This document shows positions 1-6,602 of a stretch of DNA of 19,845 nt, piece after piece. Position 1 is the stretch's first letter, and each line of letters starts with the position of its first letter. The stretch covers positions 1 through 19,845 of the forward strand of contig JAXGTD010000079.1 in NCBI GenBank assembly GCA_040775095.1. The letters run 5' to 3'. This DNA is from JAXGTD01 sp040775095 (GTDB taxonomy: Bacteria > Pseudomonadota > Gammaproteobacteria > Chromatiales > Chromatiaceae). Both the position numbers and the translations under genes were made by a program. The notes beneath the pieces are model-generated. The model was not told the DNA's origin. It did no database searches and saw only the letters and a list, made by a program, of their open reading frames with translations.

Positions 1-2
1 AT

Positions 3-212
3 CCGCTTGCCGGGCCACTCATGGCGCTCGCGAGCGGCCTTGCCAGTAATCTGATCATCATTGGCAGTCTCGCGAACATCATCGTTGTCCGCGCGGCGGC
101 CGCGCAGGGATTCGATATCTCGTTTTGGCGCTTCGCGAGGGTGGGCCTGCCCGTGTCGGCGCTGACCCTCGCCATTGCGATCCTGTGGGTCAAGCTCACG
201 GCTGTGTTCTAA
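3..212 (+). CDS. C-terminal end of an ArsB/NhaD-type ion permease (5' end outside window)
   Basis: The frame is open from the left edge and stops at TAA 210-212, giving 69 residues of a protein that starts outside the window. ATG 21-23 is probably internal, because the frame continues upstream with PLAGPL before it. The segment GLASNLIIIGSLANIIVV, followed by an amphipathic stretch (GFDISFWRFARVGLPV) and a last hydrophobic helix (LTLAIAILWVKL), matches the usual C-terminus of the ArsB/NhaD/SLC13-like ion transporter superfamily. In that family the N-x-x-x-I/L-G-S-x-A-N motif lines the transport path. It would sit in the inner membrane. Substrate (arsenite, Na+/H+ or an organic anion) cannot be told from this piece. 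It has no evident link to the sulfotransferase/PKS genes further right. Confidence 0.62.
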   Translation, partial: PLAGPLMALASGLASNLIIIGSLANIIVVRAAAAQGFDISFWRFARVGLPVSALTLAIAILWVKLTAVF

Positions 213-508
213 CCCTGGCCGGCACGACTGCCAGCGACGACACAATGCAGGCGCACGAGCCCCGCGCAAGTGGCATCCCAACCCGTGCGGGCCGACCCTA
301 CGTCAGGACCCAGCATTAGGAGGAGAGTTCCCTGCAACCCCCCGGCGCACGACGGGGCCGGAAGGCCCCGCTGTCGTGGTCAGCGCCGCGGGCGGTAACC
401 ACCGGGTGGGCCCAAGTGGCACCACCCGGGTGTTGTCGAGGGTTTCCGGGGGCGGCAGTGTCCCCGGCTTTCCATTCCCCGCCCAGTGGGCAGCTGCCGC
501 GCGGTACT
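213..508. other. Gene-free interval with hairpins and an orphan Shine-Dalgarno-like sequence
   Basis: These 296 nt lie between two convergent genes (permease + and small exported protein -). I see no credible coding sequence. AGGAGG at 318-323 is a perfect anti-16S match, but no ATG, GTG or TTG follows at a normal distance; only a CTG at 332 does. A strong hairpin lies at 350-376 and the 10-bp palindrome CACCCGGGTG at 423-432. No U-run follows either, so terminator function for the convergent genes is possible but unproven. Confidence 0.5.
350..376. terminator. GC-rich hairpin with a GGAA (GNRA-type) loop
   Basis: CGGGGCC (353-359) and GGCCCCG (364-370) pair perfectly around the loop GGAA. 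The outer CGAC (350-353) can instead pair with GTCG (373-376) across a small bulge. It lies 138 nt after the permease stop and 132 nt past the stop of the convergent small gene. There is no T-tract on either side, so it is a weak terminator candidate. It could also be an mRNA 3'-end stabiliser. Confidence 0.3.
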
Positions 509-769
509 CTAGTCGGGAGACTTCATCTGCGCGGCGTCGCCCTCATCAACGGGGTTGGTGTCGCCACTGATCAGGCCGGCCTCTTGCTTGAGCATCTCTT
601 CGGTCTTTTCCTGGGCCGCGGCCGACGGATCCGGCGCGGTGATCTGCGCCGCATCGCCAACATTCATCGGCTCATCGCCCGACACCATCGGCGTCTCGGC
701 CATCGCCAGCCCGCCCACGCCGAGCAGAAGCGCGATCCCGCTGGCAAATCCAAGGTGCTTCATGGTCAT
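509..769 (-). CDS. Small exported protein with two copies of a GDAAQ motif
   Basis: This 86-residue protein is not recognised as a named family. Residues 1-24 form a clear Sec signal peptide: basic start (MTMKH), hydrophobic core (IALLLGVGGL) and an AMA cleavage site before E25. The mature part of about 62 residues is acidic and lacks cysteine, so it is probably a free periplasmic or secreted peptide. It holds two diverged copies of one unit: residues 29-47 (VSGDEPMNVGDAAQITAPD) and 67-86 (SGD...P..EGDAAQMKSPD), joined by an Ala/Glu/Lys-rich linker. The start is supported by GGAG (complement of 780-783) with a 10-nt spacer to the ATG at 769; the second ATG, two codons in, would be too far. 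It appears to be a single-gene unit with its own promoter in the gene-free region to the right. Real gene: fairly sure; function: unknown. Confidence 0.72.
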   Translation of the reverse strand: MTMKHLGFASGIALLLGVGGLAMAETPMVSGDEPMNVGDAAQITAPDPSAAAQEKTEEMLKQEAGLISGDTNPVDEGDAAQMKSPD

Positions 770-1876
770 GTTCTTGATTCTCCGTCAGTCAAAATGGACA
801 CGAGCCGCGGCTGCCGACCACGACTCATCGGTAGCCGGGAACACTCCCCGCGGCCAAGCTGGCCGGCCCCCGCGCTACCCCTAGTCTGCAATGTCGAGCA
901 CACAGAAACAAGTGCAGTCCGCGCCGTGAGACGGCGTCAACACCCGCCCCGGCGACACCAAGAACAGCGCCCGCCAGCAAGAGGGCACGTCGGACGATTC
1001 AGGGTGCCCGAGCGGCGTCAGAACCCACGAGCGTTTTTTTGTGTGCGTACACGCAGGAAACGCAAGCGCTCCAAAACGCTCATTTCGGGCGCCGGCTCCA
1101 GGGCAGGAGAAACCCGCGCGCTGATAAGCGCTATTCCGCAGCTGGGCCACCTGCCACTGTTCATGGCACCGGGTCCCGGCGTCCACCCGCGACGACGGGC
1201 CACGAACGTGACCGCCGCGCCCGTTATTCCGGCTCGGATACCGGAGTCCCGCGCCAGGGATGAGTGCTTCTCAGACCCGGCTGAGTGCCGACGCTCATCG
1301 CCACCCGTGATCATGGGGCGCCAACGTACCAATCGGGTCCGTCGGGCGCTTGCCTATTGCGGGACTTCAACACGTGCCAGGCATCATTTGACCGCGCATT
1401 CTGGGATAATCCGAGAAGGGCCAAGTGAGCGCGATGGGGTGACGCGGACTGCTGTTCTGGTTGCGCCAACAGGGCTTCTGCCGGCTGACCGCATGGGTAA
1501 GGGGCGCCACACCCCCCCCAATGACACAGGGCGCGCGACCCTTGGCCGCGGTTCAACTCGTTGGAGTAAAACGACTGTTCCGCATCATTGCGCCTGGCCA
1601 GATGCCCTACGCTTCGCAGCCCGGTGGCCGTCCGACTGCCGTTGTCCGGATAATTGGAATACTTCAGACGAAGACGGCGTGATGGGTTCTATGTAACAGT
1701 AGAGGGCGATACCAATAGGCACGGGAGGGAAGCGAATCGGGAGCGGCGACAACGAGCCCCGGTGCACCGGGTCATCACAACCGGTGCGCGGGTCGCATCC
1801 CGGTAACCAGTAGAATCGCGCGATCGGCCGTTTCTCGACAACTCAAGCCGATTACACGCGCCACGAGAGAGAGCTC
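770..1876. other. About 1.1 kb without a convincing gene
   Basis: Open frames run through this stretch on both strands, but their translations are Arg/Pro/Ala/His-rich, low in hydrophobic cores and lack ribosome sites, as expected from chance frames in GC-rich DNA. I find no tRNA. Short perfect hairpins: CGGCCA-agc-TGGCCG (851-865) and CGCCGT-gag-ACGGCG (922-936). A larger inverted repeat, AGCGTTTT (1030-1037) with AAAACGCT (1073-1080), encloses TGCGT-ac-ACGCA (1044-1055). The 5' flank of the small exported gene (promoter and leader, minus strand) must lie in its left end. The rest may be decayed or regulatory sequence. Confidence 0.5.
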
Positions 1877-2059
1877 GCGAGCCGAAAACGCGGTTTCCGG
1901 TTCGCTCCATTTTCAGCCACTTGGGTGACTGAAAATGCCGGGCCTTCCATGGCCCGGACGGGAAACGCGATCAATCAGCGTTTCCCTGGTCTGCGGGCCA
2001 GTCTGAACTGGCCCCAGTGGGGCTCGGGACGCTGTGGTCGACACCCCATCGGGGTCCCG
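1877..2059. repeat. Run of six consecutive inverted repeats upstream of a sulfotransferase gene
   Basis: Nearly every base in 1877-2014 can pair. (0) 1877-1889 with 1893-1905, 12 of 13 positions, one G-U. (1) CATTTTCAG 1908-1916 with CTGAAAATG 1929-1937. (2) CCGGGCC 1938-1944 with GGCCCGG 1951-1957. (3) GGGAAACGC 1960-1968 with GCGTTTCCC 1978-1986. (4) GGGCCAGT 1995-2002, loop CTGA, ACTGGCCC 2007-2014. (5) CGGGAC 2025-2030 with GTCCCG 2054-2059, or ACCCC 2043-2047 with GGGGT 2051-2055. The run ends 55 nt before the chosen start of the plus-strand sulfotransferase. It could be a structured 5' leader, a small RNA gene, or a cluster of extragenic palindromic repeats. The pairings are seen directly; any role is inferred. 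Confidence 0.65.
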
Positions 2060-2114
2060 ACGACTCGCCCTCGGGCAGGTAATGGCACGACGATATGAAC
2101 GCACGAGACTGACG

Positions 2115-2993
2115 ATGCATCCCCCAGTGTTTATCCTCTCTCCGCCCCGGTCGTTCACTTCGGTGATCAGTGCAATGATCGGCCAACATCCAGAGCTCTG
2201 CGGACTGCCGGAGGTGAATATCTTCGCGGCCGACAGCGTGCGAGGGCTATTGCGTTGGTTCGAGGTCCGTCCACGTCTGTCCCACGGACTGCTGCGCGCG
2301 GTGGCGCAGCTTGGACTTGGGGCACAAACGTCCGAGAACGTCGCCACGGCCAAGGAGTGGCTCAGAGAGGATCCCGATCTCACCACCGCCGACCTGTTCC
2401 GCGATCTCGGGGTCTGGGCCAACGGCAGGGGACTTGTCGACAAGAGCCCGCTCCATGTCTATGAGGATCGAGCCCTGGGCCGCATGATCGAGGCCTTTCC
2501 GGATGCGCGCTTTATCCACCTGGTGCGCCACCCGCGCAGTACCTGCGAGTCCGTCTCGAACCTGCAGTCGGCGATACGCGATGGCGGAGGACGGACGCTG
2601 GCCCGGGAGTTGGATCCAGACCAGGTCTGGCTTCACCCCCATCAGGGAATAGACCGCTTTCTGGGCGAGCTCCCCGCGGATCAGCATCGGCTGATGCTGG
2701 GCGAGTCCTTTCTCGAGAATCCGGCTGCACACCTGCCGGACCTGTGCCAATGGCTGGGCATTGCATCAGACGAACAGGCGCTGAACGAGATGCTGCACCC
2801 GGAACGTTCGCCATTTGCGTCGCTGGGCCCTCGCAATGCACCCTTCGGGACCGACCCGAGCTTCATCCGCAATCCGGCCCTGCGAAAGTTCGCCCCGAAG
2901 CCGACGAGCCTGGAGGGCCCGGTGGCCATGCCAGGCGACCCCCTTTTCTCCGACGAATTGAAGCAGTACGCGCGGGAGTTGGGTTACAGCTGA
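2115..2993 (+). CDS. PAPS-dependent sulfotransferase, copy 1
   Basis: This 292-residue cytoplasmic enzyme is predicted to move a sulfuryl group from PAPS to a hydroxyl of an unknown acceptor. The 5'-phosphosulfate loop is LSPPRSFTS (residues 8-16). The 3'-phosphate site is R138 with S146 in LVRHPRSTCES. DKSP at 109-112 is also typical. The length fits a compact Sulfotransfer_3-like family. An upstream ATG at 2034 is in frame, but ATG 2115 puts the P-loop at the same distance from the N-terminus as in the other two copies; the ribosome site is weak (GAG at 2105). The three copies share GQHP-x3-G-x-PE-x-N near residue 23 and a C-terminal G-x-D-x2-F-x3-P-x-LR motif, so they are paralogs. This is the only plus-strand gene of the cluster. 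It converges on the 175-aa gene with a 24-nt gap and has a heavily structured leader. Confidence 0.9.
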   Translation: MHPPVFILSPPRSFTSVISAMIGQHPELCGLPEVNIFAADSVRGLLRWFEVRPRLSHGLLRAVAQLGLGAQTSENVATAKEWLREDPDLTTADLFRDLGVWANGRGLVDKSPLHVYEDRALGRMIEAFPDARFIHLVRHPRSTCESVSNLQSAIRDGGGRTLARELDPDQVWLHPHQGIDRFLGELPADQHRLMLGESFLENPAAHLPDLCQWLGIASDEQALNEMLHPERSPFASLGPRNAPFGTDPSFIRNPALRKFAPKPTSLEGPVAMPGDPLFSDELKQYARELGYS

Positions 2994-3017
2994 CGCGAAC
3001 CCGAATCACGGCCCATG

Positions 3018-3545
3018 CTATTTCGGCTTCCCGGATTCGGATGCCGATAGCGGGCCATCGGCATCCTTGAGCAGACGTTGCTTTCGCGCCTCGCCGAAGG
3101 CCGCGAGCTCGTCGTTCGTCACGGCCAGGAGCGCCTCCAGCCAGTCCTTCCGATACTGCAGCTCGCGTCGCTTTTCATCGAGCTCTTCCAGCAAGCTCGT
3201 CCCCGGATCGTAGGCGTCGCGCAGATCGATGTCCGGGGGGTGCTGGATCAGGTCCAGCAGCTTACCGGGCTTGATCTCGGCGGGGGTAAAATCCCCCGGT
3301 GGCATGAGTCGCATGCCCGCTCCGCTGCCCGCCGGGTCGGGGAGCAGAAGCTCGTTGTCGATCGCGCCCTCGAGGTCGGCGGCGCAGCGCCCCGGCCCGT
3401 TGCCATTGCCATTGCCTTCTGGCAAGGTGGTCAGGCCAAACCCGCCGCGCGACCGGAGCCTCGCCGCGGCCCCAACGAGCGTGTCGGGGGAATTCGTGGC
3501 GGGGTCGCCGAGACACCAGACCTTGATCTGCTCGTCCTTACTCAT
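3018..3545 (-). CDS. Hypothetical soluble protein with a C-terminal coiled coil
   Basis: I do not recognise this 175-residue protein. It has no signal peptide or membrane segment. Residues 1-55 contain KVWCLGDPATNSPDTLVGAA and a low-complexity stretch NGNGNGPG. A Pro/Gly-rich middle (65-100) precedes a charged helical region from about 112 to 160 (LLEELDEKRRELQYRKDW...), likely a coiled coil. The tail is Lys/Ser-rich. It is last in the minus-strand run, 33 nt after sulfotransferase copy 2, so probably co-transcribed with it. A weak GGGA lies upstream of the ATG at 3545. Its last codons encode one arm of a strong hairpin (3039-3066). A role as substrate, scaffold or adaptor of the neighbouring sulfotransferases is conceivable but only inferred. 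Confidence 0.68.
   Translation of the reverse strand: MSKDEQIKVWCLGDPATNSPDTLVGAAARLRSRGGFGLTTLPEGNGNGNGPGRCAADLEGAIDNELLLPDPAGSGAGMRLMPPGDFTPAEIKPGKLLDLIQHPPDIDLRDAYDPGTSLLEELDEKRRELQYRKDWLEALLAVTNDELAAFGEARKQRLLKDADGPLSASESGKPK
3039..3066. terminator. 10-bp perfect hairpin at the convergent 3' ends
   Basis: GGATGCCGAT (3039-3048) and ATCGGCATCC (3057-3066) pair perfectly around an 8-nt loop. It lies just past the stop of the plus-strand sulfotransferase (2993) and inside the last codons of the minus-strand 175-aa gene. Such a symmetrical stem could end or protect both transcripts. There is no T-run on either side. A second pairing, CCGAATC 3001-3007 with GATTCGG 3034-3040, competes with it. 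Confidence 0.42.
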
Positions 3546-3578
3546 GGTGAGATCCCAACCCGCACGGGCGCACGTGCC

Positions 3579-4484
3579 TCACTCGTAGCCATAGGAAACG
3601 GCAAGCTCCAAGACCTCCGGGCGCAATCCCCTGCCGTCCGGTCGCCAGGGTAAGGGTCCATCGAGGACGGACTTCGGAATCTTGCTGCTTCGCAACCGCG
3701 GCGACCGGAGGAAGTTGATGTCGTTTCCAAGACGGGCGCCAAAGGGTCCCTCCACCGCATAGGGCGACGCCTCGGGGTGGTGCATCGATTCCATGGCCGC
3801 GGCGTCGGCGGAGAGGCCAAGCCACTGACAGCAGACCCGCAGGTATTGGTCCAGATCATTCAGGAAGTCCTCCCCGCGGATGCGCATCTTCTGCTGGGAT
3901 GGGATCCGCTCGAGAAAGCGGGAGATGTTCTTCTGAATCGCATACCAGGAGATTTGGGGATCGAGGGTCGGGGGCAATGTCTGATAGTCGAAGGAGTCGG
4001 CCATGATGGCGAACATGCCTCCAGAGAGTTTCATGACCGACTCCCCTTGCGTGCGCGGGTGGCGTACCAGATGCAGATATCGCGCGTCCGGGAAGGCGGC
4101 GTGGATGCGCTCCAGATTGCGAGGGCTTGTCGGGTAGACAGGACTCTTGTCGATAATCAGCAGTGGCGCGACCTTATCGCACAGCTCCCGATAGACATCC
4201 GCGGTGCTGTAGGCCAGGCGCCTGAGCAGCCACCTGCGCGCCATATCGATCGTCAGCACGTCTTGCTCCCCCGCGTAGAGCTGCGCCACCATCCGCAGAA
4301 CGCCATGGATCATGAACTGGCGGCGGCCCGACAGGCGCGCCCAGAGGTCCTGTATGCCGTCCTCGACGAACAGGTTCAGCTCCGGGGTCCCGTAGGCCTG
4401 CGGATGCTGGCCGAGCACCGCGCAGACGATCGACGTGAACGAGCGCGGGGAGCCAAGGATGAACAGCGGCGGGGGTGGAGTCAC
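3579..4484 (-). CDS. PAPS-dependent sulfotransferase, copy 2
   Basis: A 301-residue cytoplasmic sulfotransferase related to the genes at 2115 and 5589. The PAPS P-loop is GSPRSFTS (residues 11-18); the 3'-phosphate site is R141 and S149 in LVRHPRTQGES; DKSP is at 112-115. The family signature GQHP-x3-G-x-PE-x-N follows the P-loop. The C-terminal motif GARLGNDINFLRSPRLR is shared with the paralogs. It differs from copy 1 most in the middle third, where the acceptor pocket is expected, so the three enzymes may sulfate different positions or acceptors. The ATG at 4484 overlaps the stop of the propeller gene by 4 nt (ATGA), a typical sign of translational coupling. Confidence 0.9.
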   Translation of the reverse strand: MTPPPPLFILGSPRSFTSIVCAVLGQHPQAYGTPELNLFVEDGIQDLWARLSGRRQFMIHGVLRMVAQLYAGEQDVLTIDMARRWLLRRLAYSTADVYRELCDKVAPLLIIDKSPVYPTSPRNLERIHAAFPDARYLHLVRHPRTQGESVMKLSGGMFAIMADSFDYQTLPPTLDPQISWYAIQKNISRFLERIPSQQKMRIRGEDFLNDLDQYLRVCCQWLGLSADAAAMESMHHPEASPYAVEGPFGARLGNDINFLRSPRLRSSKIPKSVLDGPLPWRPDGRGLRPEVLELAVSYGYE

Positions 4485-5599
4485 TGGAGCCTCTGCAGAG
4501 CGGCGGACCCATCCCCTTCAAGGGTCAACCAAGCGACCCCTTCGCTGACCAAGATCCCATCCGGGGCGGGACTGTCGTCGATCGGCAGCCGCTGCACCTC
4601 ACTTCCGGCAACACGCCACAGGCGGCGACGCGCCGTCAGCAAGAAAAGCACGTCGGCCACCCAGCCGAGCGCCATCACGCGGTGCTCATCACCGTCATCG
4701 ATACTCGGGCCGTGCGCCAGCAAGGGTATTCGCAGCCCGTCGGGCGTGCAGCGGCAATCGCCGCTGAGGACGGCCCATTCCCCGGACGTGTCGATGCTCA
4801 GCAGCTCGAAGCCCACCGGTCGCCCGCTACCGAACGGATCGGCACGGTTGCTCGCGGTCGCAAAAAAGGTCCGCTCGCGGTCTTGCGCGACCGCGGTGAC
4901 CAACGCGTTGCGCTGGAACCGATAGGCGCCGTCGAAGACGACTTGCTGCCAGTTCGCGCCGGCGTCGTGGCTGCGCCAGATCTCGAATCCTCGTGCTGGA
5001 TTGTCGAGAAACACCTGCAGTTGTTCCCCGTGCCGGGTCAGGTGCGAGACGCGGGTGTTGTCGGGGCTATCCCATCTCGGGTGGGCCATGGGTTCCCATT
5101 CACCGCAGCAGGGATCGTGAGTCATCCAGAGCTGGGGGGCATCGAGGTCGGCGGCGATCAGCCGCGAACCGCACGCCAGGAGCTGGCCCAGGCGTCTTGG
5201 TCGGCCACCTGGACCCGGACCCGGGCACCGGTGAAAGCGTGCGTCCGCGCCGAGCGAGGCGAGTGGCGTCTGCCCCGACGACCAGGCACAGGAATACAAG
5301 GTTGGGGTATCGGCCTCGGCGGACTGGTAGTCGGCAAACAGGCCCCCCTGCCCGTAGTCTTGCACCGCGGCGGAGCCATCCGGCTCGGACGCGGCTGGCC
5401 GCGGGCCGTCCAGCCGATGATCGCCCGCAATCCAGTCTCCGGCATCCGCATCCCAATACTCGGCGCCCACCGGATCATCAGGCGGACCCGCCCGCCAAGG
5501 CATGCCGTGGTGGGAGAAGATCTTCGTATTCCTCGATGGCCGCCCGGCGTCACCCTGCTCCGGGATCATCCCAGGGGATTTGCCTTCGTCATTCGACAT
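4481..5599 (-). CDS. Asp-box (BNR) beta-propeller-like protein between two sulfotransferases
   Basis: A 372-residue protein with no signal peptide or membrane segment, hence probably cytoplasmic. Residues 210-217, SHDAGANW, are an exact Asp-box (S-x-D-x-G-x-x-W), the turn motif of sialidase-like/BNR beta-propellers. Two looser copies occur at THDPCCGEW (160-168) and SIDTSGEW (268-275). The beta-rich middle and C-terminal part would form blades. The first 100 residues are Gly/Pro/Asp-rich and may be disordered. Sialidase-type catalytic residues are not evident, so a binding or scaffolding role is more likely than hydrolysis. The first ATG (5599) overlaps the upstream sulfotransferase by 11 nt; a second in-frame ATG at 5569 is possible. 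Tight coupling on both sides (11 nt and 4 nt) suggests it works with the two sulfotransferases. Confidence 0.75.
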   Translation of the reverse strand: MSNDEGKSPGMIPEQGDAGRPSRNTKIFSHHGMPWRAGPPDDPVGAEYWDADAGDWIAGDHRLDGPRPAASEPDGSAAVQDYGQGGLFADYQSAEADTPTLYSCAWSSGQTPLASLGADARFHRCPGPGPGGRPRRLGQLLACGSRLIAADLDAPQLWMTHDPCCGEWEPMAHPRWDSPDNTRVSHLTRHGEQLQVFLDNPARGFEIWRSHDAGANWQQVVFDGAYRFQRNALVTAVAQDRERTFFATASNRADPFGSGRPVGFELLSIDTSGEWAVLSGDCRCTPDGLRIPLLAHGPSIDDGDEHRVMALGWVADVLFLLTARRRLWRVAGSEVQRLPIDDSPAPDGILVSEGVAWLTLEGDGSAALQRLQ

Positions 5600-6479
5600 A
5601 ATCGAGCTCGGCCGCCAGCGCCGTCACCCTGGCACGAAGCGCATGCGGCAACGCGAGCACCTCGGGCGCGGCTTGAATCGGAGGGTTGTGGAAACGAGCG
5701 GGACGAAGCTCCGGGGACGTGAGAAACTTGTTGTCGTTGCCCAGTCGCGCGTTTGGCGGACCAATACACGCGTAAGGCGACAGCTCGGGGCGTTTGGCCG
5801 CGGCAATGGCCTGCGCGTCGTCCCGGAGGCCGAGCCAGCGGAAGAGCTGCGGCAGGTAGAGATCGGGATCCTCCAGGAGCCGCTCCCCCTTCAGACGCAG
5901 GCTCTGGCCCGTTGGCAAGACAGAGCAGAGATTGAGAATGTTGTCGTGCGCGCGACACCAAAGATCGAAGGGGTCGACGTCCCGCCCCACCCGCACCTCG
6001 CCCTCCGGGGTCTTGGACAGGATCTCGGCGAGGGAACGCGCGGTGGGGACCGGATGGCGGGTGAGGTGCAAGAACTGCGTGTCCGGCAGATACCGATACA
6101 GGCGCTCGATGAAGTCGGCATTGAGGACCGTCATCGGACTCTTGTCGACGATGATCCTCGGCGCCACCCGGCCCTCCAGGTAGCTCCACAAACGTTCGGT
6201 GGACCAACCCCTGCGTTGCGCCAGCCATTGCCAGGCGCGCTGGATCGCTCCCTCGTTCTGCTCCCCCTCGTGGAGCTGGGCGAGCGTTCGCAGCAGCCCG
6301 TGCGTGCCCTGCGGTCGTGCCAGCCTGCGGGTATGGTGCTCGAACCAGAGCTCTACCGTGTCGGCGACAAACAGATTGAGCTCCGGCACACCATAGAGCT
6401 GCGGGTGCTGTCCGAGCATGCCGCAGGCCACGGACGAGAACGAGCGCGGCGGACTGAGAATGATGAAGCTCTGAGACAT
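5589..6479 (-). CDS. PAPS-dependent sulfotransferase, copy 3
   Basis: A 296-residue cytoplasmic sulfotransferase. The P-loop is LSPPRSFSS (8-16); the 3'-phosphate site is R141 and S149 in LTRHPVPTARS; DKSP is at 112-115. GQHPQLYGVPELNLF (23-37) and the C-terminal NARLGNDNKFLTSPELR mark it as a paralog of the genes at 2115 and 3579. Between the two PAPS motifs it carries a Trp/Arg-rich stretch (residues 83-98) unlike the other two, again pointing to a different acceptor. It opens the tightly overlapping triple of sulfotransferase, propeller and sulfotransferase. A 123-nt gap with a hairpin separates it from the 192-aa gene upstream, so it may have its own promoter or be fed by read-through. 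Confidence 0.9.
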   Translation of the reverse strand: MSQSFIILSPPRSFSSVACGMLGQHPQLYGVPELNLFVADTVELWFEHHTRRLARPQGTHGLLRTLAQLHEGEQNEGAIQRAWQWLAQRRGWSTERLWSYLEGRVAPRIIVDKSPMTVLNADFIERLYRYLPDTQFLHLTRHPVPTARSLAEILSKTPEGEVRVGRDVDPFDLWCRAHDNILNLCSVLPTGQSLRLKGERLLEDPDLYLPQLFRWLGLRDDAQAIAAAKRPELSPYACIGPPNARLGNDNKFLTSPELRPARFHNPPIQAAPEVLALPHALRARVTALAAELDYVE

Positions 6480-6554
6480 CTACCGCCATCCACGGGCACG
6501 AGGGTGATTCGGCTTCCCCGGTCTGCCTGAGCCTTCTCACCCTTCTCGGCGATC

Positions 6555-6584
6555 GCGGCACGGTTTCGGCATCCATGGTGCCGC
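6555..6584. promoter_or_regulatory. Intergenic hairpin upstream of sulfotransferase copy 3
   Basis: GCGGCAC (6555-6561) pairs perfectly with GTGCCGC (6578-6584) around a 16-nt loop. It fills part of the 123-nt gap (6480-6602) between the 192-aa gene and the sulfotransferase, both minus strand. It could attenuate or terminate transcription or separate mRNA segments. No T-run follows. Confidence 0.35.
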
Positions 6585-6602
6585 AGCCAACGACGTGCCT
6601 GG

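Noticed and set aside
1387..1410. Promoter-like TTGACC followed by GATAAT
   Set aside because: The spacer is about 11 nt, too short for a sigma-70 promoter, and no gene follows in a sensible position.
416..1696. 426-residue plus-strand open frame preceded by AGGAGG at 318-323
   Set aside because: It lies antisense to the signal-peptide protein, its translation is Arg/Pro/His-rich with no domain, and no normal start codon lies near the AGGAGG. It is a chance frame in GC-rich DNA.
1877..2059. CRISPR array or integron attC sites
   Set aside because: The stems differ in sequence and there are no direct repeats with unique spacers, and no integrase or cas gene is nearby.
2034..2114. N-terminal 27-residue extension of sulfotransferase copy 1
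   Set aside because: The paralogs begin directly before the P-loop, and the extension would run through the hairpin region with an unusual Arg-rich sequence.
3777..4925. 382-residue plus-strand frame across sulfotransferase copy 2 and the propeller
   Set aside because: It is a mirror frame of genes with conserved motifs and spans two of them; composition is Arg/Gln/Pro-rich.
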